A stretch of DNA of 43,734 nt from an uncultured Bacteroidales bacterium (lineage in GTDB: Bacteria > Bacteroidota > Bacteroidia > Bacteroidales > UBA4417): assembly GCA_903879715.1 (NCBI GenBank), contig CAIRMR010000009.1, forward strand, positions 1 through 43,734, read 5' to 3'. The notes below the pieces were generated by a model. That model was not told the origin of the DNA and did not search any database. It saw only the letters and a list, made by a program, of their open reading frames with translations. Made by a program: the position numbers and the translations under genes. Numbering within the stretch: position 1 is the stretch's first letter; every line of letters starts with the position of its first letter. Positions 26,692 to 37,226 of the stretch are shown piece after piece.

Positions 26692-29600
26692 ATGAGAAAT
26701 CTATTAATCATTTTTGTAATCAGCTTTCTATTTAACTTTTCAGCAAACTGCCAGGACTCAAAGGCAGGAAATATTCCGTTACCCGAGCATCCCCGTCCTG
26801 ATTATATGCGAACTGAATGGCTTAACCTGAATGGCTACTGGAATTTTATGTTTGATAAGGAGAACGTTGGGGAAAATCAAAAATGGTTTGAAAATCCGAC
26901 CGCTTTCACTAAAAAAATCCTGGTTCCTTTTCCCTGGGGAAGCAAACTTTCGGAAGTAGCCAATGAAGCTGATATTGCCTGGTATGCACGTAAAGTGAAG
27001 ATCCCTGAATCCTGGAAAAATAAACGGGTTTTTGTAGTAGTTGGTGCAAGCGACTGGGCAACAAGCGGCTGGTTTGCAGGTAAATCCCTGGGCTCAAATC
27101 GCGGTGGATACACGCCTTTTGAATTTGAACTTACCTCAGATATCATATGGGGTAGCGAACAAAACCTGGTATTTAAGGTTGATGACTCTCCATTACCATT
27201 CAAACTATTTGGGAAACAAGGTTATGGCGACGCTAAAGGCTTCTGGCAAACCGTTTACCTCGAAGCCCGCGGAAGCAACTACTTCGATATGATTCATTTT
27301 ACGCCGGATATTGATAACAATAAGGTTAAAGTAGAAATTGCGTTAAACAAACCCAGCGGAAAACAAACTGAAATCAGTATAAAATTCAACACCGGCATTG
27401 TGCCAATCTTCACAACAAAAATCAAAAAAGGCGAACAACTGGCTCAGTTTGAAATTGCTGTTCCCAATGCCCATTTGTGGGATCTCGACGACCCGTTTCT
27501 GTACGAAATAGAAGTAAGTCTTACCAATGAAGGAATAAAACAGGACAAAGTTTCCACATATTTTGGCATGCGGAAAATAAGCGTAACCAAACTTCCGGGA
27601 AGTGATTACCCTTATGTGGCCTTAAACAATAAACCCGTTTATCTGCAACTTACTCTCGATCAGTCCTATCATCCCGATGGATTCTATACATTTCCCAGCG
27701 ATGAGTTCATGCGAAATGAAATCCTGCTTTCAAAACAAATAGGTCTTAATGGAAATCGTATTCACGTTAAAGTCGAAGTTCCCCGAAAACTATATTGGGC
27801 TGATCGTTTGGGACTTCTGATCATGGCCGACGTTCCCAATTCGTGGGGCGAGCCCGATGCCGATATGCGCAGAGAATCAGAATCAGCGATGCGCGGTATG
27901 ATTAAGCGGGATTACAACCATCCTTCTGTTTTTTCGTGGGTTTTATTCAATGAAACATGGGGGCTTTTATCAACCAAAGAAGGGAAAGGTGCTTATCATC
28001 CTGAAACCCAGGCCTGGGTTACTGAAATGTATAAAAAAGCTAAACAACTAGATCAGAGCCGCTTGATTGAAGACAACTCACCTTGCGGTTACGACCATGT
28101 AGTTACAGATTTAAATTCGTGGCATGCCTACCTGCCGGGCTATGAATGGGGGAAAATACTTGATGATGTTGTGGCAAATACATATCCGGGTTCGAAATGG
28201 AATTACACCGGGGGAAATACGCAGGGGAACCAACCTATGCTTAACAGTGAATGTGGAAATGTTTGGGGCTACAATGGTGGCACCGGAGATATTGACTGGA
28301 GTTGGGACTACCACATTATGATGAATGAATTCCGGATGCATCCCAAAATGTGCGGTTGGCTGTACACCGAACATCACGATATGATCAACGAATGGAACGG
28401 GTATTATAAATTCGACCGTACCCGCAAATTCACCGGAATTGAAGAGCTTATGCCGGGAATGACACTAAACGATCTTCACAATCCTTATTATATAAGTACA
28501 GGAAGCGAACTGTGTCAAACGGCTCTTCCTTCAGCTAAAATTGACGTTCCGGTTTACTTGTCAGTTTTAAGTGATAAGCTTCCTGCAACAAATCTTATAA
28601 TAAAAGCAGAGTTATGCGGGTGGGATTTTCTCGGGCGGTTTGAAGTATATTCAAACTATTCGCTAAATATTCCTTACAGCCCCTGGATGACAAAAGACAT
28701 CGGCAAATTATCCATTCAAATGCCTGATAAACAATCTGTCGCTATTCTACGGATGAGTTTGGAAACAACTTCCGGACAGGTTTTATCCCGGAATTTTACA
28801 ACTTTCAAAGTGTCGGAAGGTCAATCGCCTCGGAGAGAAACAATTGAACAGGACGGCAAAAAAAATACCCTTTTGCGTTTCGCCCCCAATTCCTTCACAG
28901 CAGCAAAATGGACACTGAAGCAGTGGAATGTCCTCGATGGACTAAAAGTGAACGGAGCAGGATCGGGCTTTTTTGAATATAAAATTCTACTTCCTTCCAG
29001 TTTAAAAGCCGATGAACTTTCTTCAGCCAGGTTGATTGCAGAATTATCGTCCAAACAATTATTTGGGAAAGATAATGCAGGATCAGGCAAGATTGAAGGT
29101 GATTTTATGCTTGGCCAGGGAACAAACGACCCAGGCTTGAACCCCAACTCCTACCCTATGACCGATGAGAAAAAGTTTCCGGGAAAAGTGAGGATTTTTG
29201 TGAATGACACTTGTCTTGGTTCATTTTTACTTGAAGATGACCCGGCTGACCATCGCGGGATACTCTCCTGGAACGCTCAAAAACATGATAAAACATTAAA
29301 CGAAGTAGGTTCTTACGGTTATCTTGTTAAGGCAGATATTCCAATTGCAATTATAAAACAAAGTGAAGGAAAGGAGTTACTGGTTCGTTTTGAGGTTGAT
29401 TCAGTGCTCTCTTCCGGTTTGGCAATCTATGGCGAAGATTTCGGGCGATACCCTATAGATCCGACAATTTGCTTTGAATTTAGATCAGCGACTGATATCG
29501 ATAAATCGAAATCACAGGATGGCAGTGTAAATTCAAGAAACACTGTTAAAGGTAAAAATTCTCCATCCGGATTAAAAGTGAACCAATTACATCATCCACT

Positions 29601-32600
29601 TGCAGTTGATTCAAAACAGCCCCTCTTCAGTTGGAAAGTGAATAGCGATAAGAGGGGAGATTATCAAACGGCTTACAGAGTCACTGTAAGTTCCACAAAA
29701 GAAAAGGCCGAAAATAATGATTTTGACATCTGGGATAGCGGAAAAATTAAATCATCAGAACAAAGTGACATTATCTATGAAGGAATTCCTTTAGAAAGTG
29801 CTAAGGACTATTATTGGAAAGTCTGTAACTGGAATAGCCGCGGGACTCAAAGCGACTGGAGTGAAACTAACAGATTTGCAACGGGCTTTCTGTCGTGGCA
29901 GGAATGGAAGGGGGATTTTATCGGGGGAAAAGATCTTCAGCTTTTCAGAAAGGAATTCACAACTGACATAAATAAGACTATAACCGGAGCAAAACTTTAT
30001 ATCGGTTCATTAGGCGTCCCTGTAGTATTTGTCAATGGTGAGAAAGCAGGCAATTCAGTTCTTGATTCGGATGACAGGGTTGCACGGGAAACAAACTGGT
30101 ATAGTGGGTATGACGTTAGTAATTCTATTCGAAAAGGAAAGAATGCTATAGGTGTAATGATAGGACCTGGTCAGCTTGGTAGCGAATACAAAACACCCGA
30201 TAGTACCAGGTTTATTTTAAACCTCAAAATTATATATGCGGATGGCTCAGCAGATCTGATCACAACAGACAAATCCTGGAAAGCAACTAAGAATGGGCCA
30301 CTAGTCGCCGGGGAAATAAATAATGCAACAGCCGGCGAAAAGTACGATGCAAGGAATATAAAAAAAGGCTGGAATGAATCTAACTTCGATGATTATAACT
30401 GGGAAAGCGGCAATGCAATAAGTATAACCAGTAATAAAAAAACGCTGAAAGCACGACTGGCTCCTCCCATGAAAGTAGTTGAAACTCTTTCACCGCAAAG
30501 TATTACTGAAGTATACCACGGCACCTATGTTGTTGATGCAGGTAGAAATATAACAGGATGGGCACAAATCAAGATTGATGGTAAACCCGGAGATAAAATA
30601 GAAATGCGCTTTGCTGAGGATCATTCTACGCTCTGGAATGATTATACTTTTAGTGTTAGCGGGAGTATTTTGAGTGGCTCTGCAGGTATTTTGTTCAGGG
30701 CTGCAACTGAAAAAAACTTTTATTATTGGAAACTTACAACTGCAGGTAAAATAATTGCCTTCAGAAATGTAAATGGGGAAATGCAGGTTATTAAGGAAAT
30801 ACCTTGCAGTCTATCGCCAAATACAAAATACAAAATAGCGGTTAAAGCAATTGGAAATAAAATTGAAACCTATTGCAATAACAGTTTGATTGATACGATT
30901 TATGACAGCACTTTCTCAAGTGGAAAAGTTGGTTTCAGGGAAAGCGAATGCGACACCGCCACGTTTACTGATATCAAGGTCGTTCACGAAGCTTCAAATA
31001 AAACCTTACTCGAAAGCAGTGGTAAAAACCCCAGCCTTTGGTTAAATGGTGAAAACATCCGGAGCAAAAACGATATAGCATCCGGGAATCAACTTGAAAT
31101 AACCAACAGCGATTATGTTATCTCGCGTTTTGGTAATGTAAATGGGGGAATAGAGCAAACTTCATTGAGTATAGCCGGTTTTGTCCCGGATGCAATGGGT
31201 ACCGGTGCTGAGCAATATGATTACTATATTCACGGTGGCTATGGCGTTGAAACCTGGGAGCCATTTCAGACGATTCATGGATTCAGATACCTGGAAGTAA
31301 AAGGTATTAGCGGATTTGACAATGATAATATTAAAATCAGAATAGCGCACCACGCTGTTGATGAAGAAACTGATAACCTGGGTTCATTTACGTGCTCAAA
31401 TCCGCTACTAAACGATTTGTACACTGCTTCTACATCAAGTATTAAGTCAGCTCTTCAGTTTGGTATCCCGGCAGCATGTGTTTCACGTGATGAGCGCAAC
31501 GGATGGACCGGCGATGCTGAATGTACATCCCAGGCAGCTAATTATTACGCAAATATGGAGCCCTTTTATAAACAGTGGTTTGTAAGCATGAGGGAAACCC
31601 AGCACAGCGATGGATATATTGATAATCTTGCACCCAGGCAAGGTGAGAGAGCAGGGGCAATAGAGGAGGACATTCCCTGGTCATCAGCAGCTATAAATGT
31701 AACATGGGATACCTATCTTGCTTCGGGCGATAAATCGATAATCAGAGAGCAGTACAGCTCAATGAAAAGGTTTATTGACTGGTGCGTTACCACTTCAAAT
31801 GTTTCAGCAAGCACTGAAAATTATGAGGATTATACAACCAACAAGGATTGCTGGGGCGATTACGGTTCTATACTTCAAAAAGATTATTGTTGCCCGGTCC
31901 GAATGCCTGAGCAGAGTGTCTGGGCTACCGCTTTTTTTTATAATTCCACAGTCAGACTATCAGTGCTTGCAGAGGAGATAGGTAAAACAGATGATAGTCA
32001 GGAGCTTAGAAATCTCGCATTGAAAATTCAAAGTGCGTACAATAAGAAATTCTTAAAAGAGGATGACAAAGGGGCTTATTATTTCGATAATTCCCAGGCT
32101 GCAAATGCAATTCCTTTAGCATTCGGACTCTGTCCTGAGAATAAAAAGGCGGAGGTTGCCAGGCATCTTGTCAGCTCACTTGAAAATGCTGATTACAGCC
32201 TGACGGTTGGGGTACTAGGTCTTTATGCCATATTTGATGCATTGTGTGATAACGGGTGCACAGATGTTGCATATAAACTGGTTTCTAAAAAAACATACCC
32301 AAGCTGGGGAAATATGATTAGCCAGGGAGCAACTTCCATGTGGGAATTCTGGGATGGGCGCGGTTCTCACAATCACATGTTCGTAGGTGGAAAGATGAAT
32401 GCCTTTTTAATTAAAAATCTGGCAGGCATTTCTTCACTAAAATCCGGATACACTGAAGTTTTGATTAAGCCTGGAGTTGTTGGCGACTTAACTAATGTAA
32501 AAGCAAGTACATTCTCTCCAAAAGGAAAGATTGAATCTGAATGGATAAAAACCTCCAACAATAGCATTTCAGTAAAGACTTTAATTCCTGTAAACTGCAC

Positions 32601-32790
32601 AGCAAATATTTATGTTCCCTTATTAGAAAATAAAGCCTCGGATGTTGTTGTTTCCGAAGGGAACACGGAAATTTACCGAAAAGGAATAAAGAAAGACACT
32701 GAAATCATAAAATTCATTGCGGAAAAAGATGGATGTTTAGTATTTAAAATTGCCTCTGGTAGGTATGAATTTGATTTAAACAAAAAATAA
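26692..32790 (+). CDS. GH2-GH78 fusion enzyme with an inserted lectin-like domain
   Basis: 2032 residues, signal peptide ending near FSANC. Residues about 35-610 are a GH2 enzyme (jelly-roll, Ig-like, TIM barrel) with acid/base Glu421 in FNETWG and nucleophile Glu520 in MLNSECGN. A linker sandwich (about 610-950) follows. From about 958 a complete GH78 starts (SGLKVNQLHHPLAVD); its barrel keeps SRDERNGWTGDAE (Asp1600, Glu1601, Asp1608) and QGATSMWEFWDG with a downstream SHNH segment, so it should be an active alpha-L-rhamnosidase. Between MRFAEDH (about 1310) and the resumption at YDYYIHGG (about 1500) an extra concanavalin-like domain is inserted. GH2 members include beta-galactosidases and beta-glucuronidases, so this could remove two neighbouring sugars in sequence. 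The stop is two bases before the next gene, a cytoplasmic methyltransferase. Confidence 0.9.
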   Translation: MRNLLIIFVISFLFNFSANCQDSKAGNIPLPEHPRPDYMRTEWLNLNGYWNFMFDKENVGENQKWFENPTAFTKKILVPFPWGSKLSEVANEADIAWYARKVKIPESWKNKRVFVVVGASDWATSGWFAGKSLGSNRGGYTPFEFELTSDIIWGSEQNLVFKVDDSPLPFKLFGKQGYGDAKGFWQTVYLEARGSNYFDMIHFTPDIDNNKVKVEIALNKPSGKQTEISIKFNTGIVPIFTTKIKKGEQLAQFEIAVPNAHLWDLDDPFLYEIEVSLTNEGIKQDKVSTYFGMRKISVTKLPGSDYPYVALNNKPVYLQLTLDQSYHPDGFYTFPSDEFMRNEILLSKQIGLNGNRIHVKVEVPRKLYWADRLGLLIMADVPNSWGEPDADMRRESESAMRGMIKRDYNHPSVFSWVLFNETWGLLSTKEGKGAYHPETQAWVTEMYKKAKQLDQSRLIEDNSPCGYDHVVTDLNSWHAYLPGYEWGKILDDVVANTYPGSKWNYTGGNTQGNQPMLNSECGNVWGYNGGTGDIDWSWDYHIMMNEFRMHPKMCGWLYTEHHDMINEWNGYYKFDRTRKFTGIEELMPGMTLNDLHNPYYISTGSELCQTALPSAKIDVPVYLSVLSDKLPATNLIIKAELCGWDFLGRFEVYSNYSLNIPYSPWMTKDIGKLSIQMPDKQSVAILRMSLETTSGQVLSRNFTTFKVSEGQSPRRETIEQDGKKNTLLRFAPNSFTAAKWTLKQWNVLDGLKVNGAGSGFFEYKILLPSSLKADELSSARLIAELSSKQLFGKDNAGSGKIEGDFMLGQGTNDPGLNPNSYPMTDEKKFPGKVRIFVNDTCLGSFLLEDDPADHRGILSWNAQKHDKTLNEVGSYGYLVKADIPIAIIKQSEGKELLVRFEVDSVLSSGLAIYGEDFGRYPIDPTICFEFRSATDIDKSKSQDGSVNSRNTVKGKNSPSGLKVNQLHHPLAVDSKQPLFSWKVNSDKRGDYQTAYRVTVSSTKEKAENNDFDIWDSGKIKSSEQSDIIYEGIPLESAKDYYWKVCNWNSRGTQSDWSETNRFATGFLSWQEWKGDFIGGKDLQLFRKEFTTDINKTITGAKLYIGSLGVPVVFVNGEKAGNSVLDSDDRVARETNWYSGYDVSNSIRKGKNAIGVMIGPGQLGSEYKTPDSTRFILNLKIIYADGSADLITTDKSWKATKNGPLVAGEINNATAGEKYDARNIKKGWNESNFDDYNWESGNAISITSNKKTLKARLAPPMKVVETLSPQSITEVYHGTYVVDAGRNITGWAQIKIDGKPGDKIEMRFAEDHSTLWNDYTFSVSGSILSGSAGILFRAATEKNFYYWKLTTAGKIIAFRNVNGEMQVIKEIPCSLSPNTKYKIAVKAIGNKIETYCNNSLIDTIYDSTFSSGKVGFRESECDTATFTDIKVVHEASNKTLLESSGKNPSLWLNGENIRSKNDIASGNQLEITNSDYVISRFGNVNGGIEQTSLSIAGFVPDAMGTGAEQYDYYIHGGYGVETWEPFQTIHGFRYLEVKGISGFDNDNIKIRIAHHAVDEETDNLGSFTCSNPLLNDLYTASTSSIKSALQFGIPAACVSRDERNGWTGDAECTSQAANYYANMEPFYKQWFVSMRETQHSDGYIDNLAPRQGERAGAIEEDIPWSSAAINVTWDTYLASGDKSIIREQYSSMKRFIDWCVTTSNVSASTENYEDYTTNKDCWGDYGSILQKDYCCPVRMPEQSVWATAFFYNSTVRLSVLAEEIGKTDDSQELRNLALKIQSAYNKKFLKEDDKGAYYFDNSQAANAIPLAFGLCPENKKAEVARHLVSSLENADYSLTVGVLGLYAIFDALCDNGCTDVAYKLVSKKTYPSWGNMISQGATSMWEFWDGRGSHNHMFVGGKMNAFLIKNLAGISSLKSGYTEVLIKPGVVGDLTNVKASTFSPKGKIESEWIKTSNNSISVKTLIPVNCTANIYVPLLENKASDVVVSEGNTEIYRKGIKKDTEIIKFIAEKDGCLVFKIASGRYEFDLNKK

Positions 32791-32792
32791 CT

Positions 32793-33896
32793 ATGAAATC
32801 AAGAGAACGTGTTCTTAAAGCATTTAAAAAGATGCCGGGATTACCCGACAGGGTCCCAGTACAATTTGATTTGTGCCGCCAGTTAGCCGATCATTTCGGA
32901 AAACAATTGGGTATTCCGGTTCACTACACCGAAAATCCGTACGAAGATGTTACTTACCGTATCAGTGCCAACGAATTACGTGTAGCAATGGGCAGCGATG
33001 TGGTAATTACCGGTGCTTCGGTTTCGGATGATTATACCATCGTTAAAGATGCCAATGGAACCTGGCTTAATGAGTATAAAATGAGGATGCGGCAGGGTGA
33101 TATCTATGTTGAAGTGGTCGAATATCCTCTGGCTCACGCTGAAACAAAGGCTGACATCGAAACCTTTCAATTCCCTGATCCTGATGCACCAGGGCGATAC
33201 AGGGATGCAGAAGCGTTGGTGAAAAAGTATAAAAATGATTATCTGATAATAGGAGATATTGAAGTAACCATTTTCTCACTTGCCCATCAGTTGGCTGGCA
33301 TGGAGAAACTATTGGTTGATATGATGATGGAGACAGAATATGTAATGCCTTTGTTCGAAGCCTGTGCCGAGTACCAGACACAAGTTGGCCTGCGACTCAT
33401 CGAAAAAGGAGTGGATGCAATCTGGTTTGGCGACGACTTCGGTACACAAACCAGTTTGATTCTTCCACCTGAAACCTTTCGTGAACAACTGAAGCCACTT
33501 TACAAACGAATGATCGATCGCTTTAAAGAAGCTAAGCCTGACATTATTCCAATCCTGCATTGCGACGGGGCAGTAGCAGAACTTCTGGATGACATCCGCG
33601 AAATGGGTTTCGAGATTTTTAACCCGGTTCAGCCCGGCGTTCCAGGGCATTTGCCTCATGATATGAAAGAGCGGTTTGGTGAAAAGTTCGCTTTCTGGGG
33701 TGCCATAGATCAGCAGGATTTGCTGCCTAATGCTACGGATGAAGAGCTGGAAAATGATATCATTGAAAAGATAAGCATTCTGGGCAAAGGAGGTGGATAC
33801 ATGATAGCTCCTGCACACATTCTTCAAAACGACATTTCGCCTGAACGTGTGTTAAAATTTATTGAGTTGTGCAAAAAACATGGCTGTTACAAGTGA
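32793..33896 (+). CDS. UroD-fold corrinoid methyltransferase (candidate methyltransferase I)
   Basis: 367 residues, no signal peptide, cytoplasmic. The fold is the uroporphyrinogen decarboxylase/MtaA superfamily: start SRERVLKAFKK, then IIGDIEVTIFSLA, IWFGDDFGTQT, IPILHCDGAVAELLDDI and YMIAPAHILQNDIS. These closing motifs resemble UroD-type O-demethylase methyltransferases rather than heme-pathway HemE. It lacks the H-x-C...C zinc site of the thiol-methylating MtaA/MtbA type, so it is a candidate for the substrate-side enzyme that moves a methyl group from an O-methylated compound to the corrinoid protein at 38212. The ATG lies two bases after the stop of the GH2-GH78 gene, so the two are almost certainly co-transcribed, linking glycan hydrolysis to methyl transfer. 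The substrate is unknown. Confidence 0.8.
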   Translation: MKSRERVLKAFKKMPGLPDRVPVQFDLCRQLADHFGKQLGIPVHYTENPYEDVTYRISANELRVAMGSDVVITGASVSDDYTIVKDANGTWLNEYKMRMRQGDIYVEVVEYPLAHAETKADIETFQFPDPDAPGRYRDAEALVKKYKNDYLIIGDIEVTIFSLAHQLAGMEKLLVDMMMETEYVMPLFEACAEYQTQVGLRLIEKGVDAIWFGDDFGTQTSLILPPETFREQLKPLYKRMIDRFKEAKPDIIPILHCDGAVAELLDDIREMGFEIFNPVQPGVPGHLPHDMKERFGEKFAFWGAIDQQDLLPNATDEELENDIIEKISILGKGGGYMIAPAHILQNDISPERVLKFIELCKKHGCYK

Positions 33897-33968
33897 GGCT
33901 CTTAATAGCGCAACCAGAGAAATCAACTTTAATAAATCGTATTAAAATTAACTAAAAATAGAAATTAT

Positions 33969-34076
33969 ATGGCTAAAGTAGGATTATTTGGAATTGGCCT
34001 CGATACCTATTGGGTACAATTCGACGGATTACTCTATAATCTGAAACTGCCAGGATTGTGCGTGCTGAGTGGATAA
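33969..34076 (+). pseudogene. Truncated 5' copy of the sugar isomerase gene
   Basis: The first 78 bases match the start of the isomerase at 41620-41697 with about seven differences and no gaps (MAKVGLFGIGLDTYWVQFDG). The similarity then stops abruptly and the frame ends after nine unrelated codons at a TAA (34074-34076). The bases upstream of the two starts do not match. It is a 35-codon remnant, probably non-functional, left by a duplication or rearrangement. It lies directly behind the UroD-type methyltransferase, suggesting that an ancestral isomerase gene once stood there. Confidence 0.88.
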
Positions 34077-34135
34077 TAAGACAAATAAATGAAAAAAGCT
34101 GTAAATAAAAATAAACCATTAAAATAAAACCAAAA

Positions 34136-37100
34136 TTGAACAGACTTCTTTCCATTATCGCAATTATAGTGACCTTATTTATAGGCAGCTGCACTCAAAA
34201 CAAGAACGAATCGGCATTTTCGGACTTGAAGAAAGGGTTTCTAAACCCTCCCGATTCTGCACGCCCAGGCGTTTACTGGTACTTTATGGACGGGAACATA
34301 TCGAAGGAAGCCATAACAGCCGACCTGGAATCAATGAAAAAGGTTGGCATTGGCACTGTACTTTTTCTTGAGGTTAATGTTGGTATTCCCCGCGGGAAAG
34401 TTGACTTCATGAGCGAAGAATGGATGAACTTGTTTACCCATATTGTTCGTGAGTCAGAACGATTGGGAATAACAATTACCCTTGGTGTTGGTCCAGGTTG
34501 GACAGGTAGCGGAGGCCCTTGGGTTACAGGTGCACAATCCATGAAACACCTGGTATGCAGTTCAATACAAGTTTCCGGATCTGAAAACAAACCAATTGTT
34601 CTTCCCAAACCTACAGCAATGAATCCCTATTTTGGGGAGGGTTCATTCACACCCGAACTTAAACAAAAATGGCTCGATTATTATGAAGATGTTGCAGTGC
34701 TTGCTTTTCCAACACCCGCTGGCAATTTTAAAATAAGCGACATTACTGAGAAAGCACTGTATTACCGCGAGCCTTACTCTGGAGGGGCCGTTAAGCCATT
34801 TCTTCCATCCCTTGCAAACTATAGTGAACCAATTAACGGAACAGCAATTTTCCAGGATAAAATAATTGATGTAACTCAGTACTTGAAACCGGATGGAACA
34901 TTGCAATGGAAAGCCCCCGATGGTAATTGGACAATTATGCGTTTTGGAAGCAGAAACAACGGTGCTGTTACCCGCCCAGCTCCAATGCCAGGTGTAGGAT
35001 TTGAAGCTGATAAATTTGACACTGCAGCCATCAATGCACATATGGCAAGTTTCACCGGTAAGTTACTTCAAAAAACCGGAATTCCTGATAAGAATCTCCA
35101 GGGAGGCTTAAAAATGCTGCACATGGACAGCTGGGAAATGGGTGCTCAAAACTGGACATTACGATTTAGAGAAGAATTTAAAAAAACGCAGGGGTTATGA
35201 TCCGCTTCCTTTTTATCCGGTTTATGCCGGGTTCGTAGTTGAAAGTCTTGAAAAGAGTGAGCGTTTTTTATGGGATTTACGGCAAACGGCGCAGGAACTG
35301 GTAATTGAAAACCATGCTATCCACCTGAAAAATTACGCTAAAAAATACAACATGGGATTTTCAATTGAACCTTACGACATGAACCCAACCGCCGACATGG
35401 AACTGGGAGCCGTGGCTGATGTTCCCATGTGTGAATTCTGGAGCATAGGATATGGGTTCAACACCTGGTTCAGTTGCATTCAAGCAGCGTCCATTGCCCA
35501 TATTGAAGGCAAAAAAGTGGTTGCAGCTGAGGCTTTTACCGCTTATCTTGATGCCTGGAGGCAATATCCCGGATCAATGAAGGATCAGGGAGACTGGGCG
35601 TTTGCTGCTGGAATCAACAAGTTTATGTACCATACCTATCAGCATCAGTTTTTGCCGGATAATCTTAAACCAGGAATGACCATGGGTCCTTATGGTGTTC
35701 ATCATGACCGCAGCCAGACCTGGTGGCCTATGGTGGACGGATACCATAAATATGTTTCCCGTTGTCAGTATATTCTACAACAGGGACAAACAGTAGCCGA
35801 CATTCTTTACCTCTCACCGGAAGGGGCACCCCAGGTATTCCGTGCACCATCTTCTGCCTTAACAAAGGATGCATTTCTTCCCGACCGGAAAGGCTATAAC
35901 TTTGATGGCTGCTCGCCTTCCGAACTATTAAAAGCATCCATTGTTGACGGAAAAATCGTATTCCCTTCAGGGGCTTCATACTACATACTCGTATTGCCTA
36001 AAACTGAAACAATAACTCCGGCTTTACTCAACAAGATTGACGCATTGGTCAAGGCCGGTGCTGTAATTATAGGAAATCCTCCGCGTAAATCTCCCAGCCT
36101 GGTGAATTATCCCGAATGTGATAAACAAGTTGCTACAATATCCGCGTCGATGTGGGGAGGAACAACCGCACCTTCAAAAATTGCAGAACGAAAACTGGGG
36201 AAAGGAAAAATCTTCTGGGGAGGTGCTTTCTCGCAGTTCATCCTGCCTGAGCTTTACCCGGACTATGATGCCACAGCTTCAATTCTCCTCGAAATGGGGA
36301 TAGCGGAAGATTTTGGATCAGATAGTTCTGTAAGATACACGCATAAACTTATCAAGGACGGAGAAATTTATTTTGTTTCAAACAAAACCAATGCTACGTT
36401 AAAAGCCAGCTGTTCATTCAGGGTAAGCGAAGGAACACCCGAATTATGGAATCCGATGACTGGAGAAACAAGAAAACTTCCTGATTTCGAAATTAAGAAA
36501 GGTCTGATTCAGATTCCACTTCAATTTGATTCTCACGAAAGTTATTTTATTGTTTTTAATAAAAGCAGTAAAACAAAACCAGGCCACACAGCAGGTCTGA
36601 AAAATTTTGCCCAACCGCAAGTTTTATTTGAAGTGAATAATCCATGGAAGGTATCCTTTAATCCGAAATGGGGTGGGCCCGAAAATGTTGTTTTCGATAA
36701 ACTTGTTGACTGGACATCGCGGCCTGAAGATGGCATAAAATACTATTCAGGAATTGCAACCTATCACAATACAATAAAGCTTTCTGAAAATGTTACTACG
36801 GAGAAAAAATCTGATATTTATCTTGATTTGGGAGAAGTCAACAACCTGGCGCGTATTCGTGTAAACGGCAAAGATATGGGTGTTGTATGGACTGCTCCTT
36901 TCCGCATAAAAATTACAGATGCTGTTGTTACTGGCGACAACCAGGTAGATATTGAAGTCGCCAACCTGTGGACAAACCGGTTGATCGGCGATGAGAAGAA
37001 ACCGGATGACGGAATTAAAGACGGGCAATGGCCTGAATGGCTACTAAACGGGAAACCAAGAACATCCGGACGGTTTACTTTTACAACTTACAAGCATTAC

Positions 37101-37184
37101 AATGCCGATTCACCTTTGTTGAAATCAGGTTTAATAGGACCTGTTCGAATATTAAGTACCCGAACTTATAAAAGTGAAAACTAA
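34136..37184 (+). pseudogene. GH106-like gene interrupted by a single frameshift
   Basis: Two overlapping frames (34136-35200 and the +1 frame ending 37184) together make one GH106-type protein of about 1015 residues. The first part has a lipoprotein leader (LFIGSC), then RPGVYWYFMDGNISKEAI and MLHMDSWEMGAQNW; it ends prematurely just after a run of seven A at 35180-35186. Removing one A continues the protein as FKKRRGYDPLPF, then FSIEPYD, AAEAFTAY and a C-terminal jelly-roll (LARIRVNGKDMGVVW). All key segments are intact outside this point. The start is TTG at 34136, with no in-frame ATG before it. A real mutation, a sequencing homopolymer error, or slippage on the A7 run could each explain it. 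If restored, it would be a lipid-anchored alpha-L-rhamnosidase-like enzyme only distantly related to the two copies upstream. Confidence 0.85.
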
Positions 37185-37226
37185 AATAAGTCTCAGCATA
37201 CAAAATACAAATAGAAAACTATCATC

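Noticed and set aside
33309-33827. 172-codon open frame on the minus strand
   Set aside because: It lies wholly within the UroD-fold methyltransferase gene; its translation shows no recognisable motifs. A shadow frame.
32793-33896. Annotation as heme-pathway uroporphyrinogen decarboxylase (HemE)
   Set aside because: The fold family is the same, but the context and the APAHILQND and HCDGAV segments fit the corrinoid methyltransferase branch, and no other heme gene is nearby. The same applies to 38932, which has the MtaA/MtbA zinc ligands.
35142-37184. Separate gene starting at ATG 35142
   Set aside because: The residues before the A7 run are out-of-frame sequence of the GH106-like gene; the family homology continues across the frameshift, so it is one broken gene.
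37185-37226. Cobalamin riboswitch before the corrinoid cassette
   Set aside because: The 42-base gap is too short and I saw no B12-box sequence there, nor in the 41202-41619 gap.
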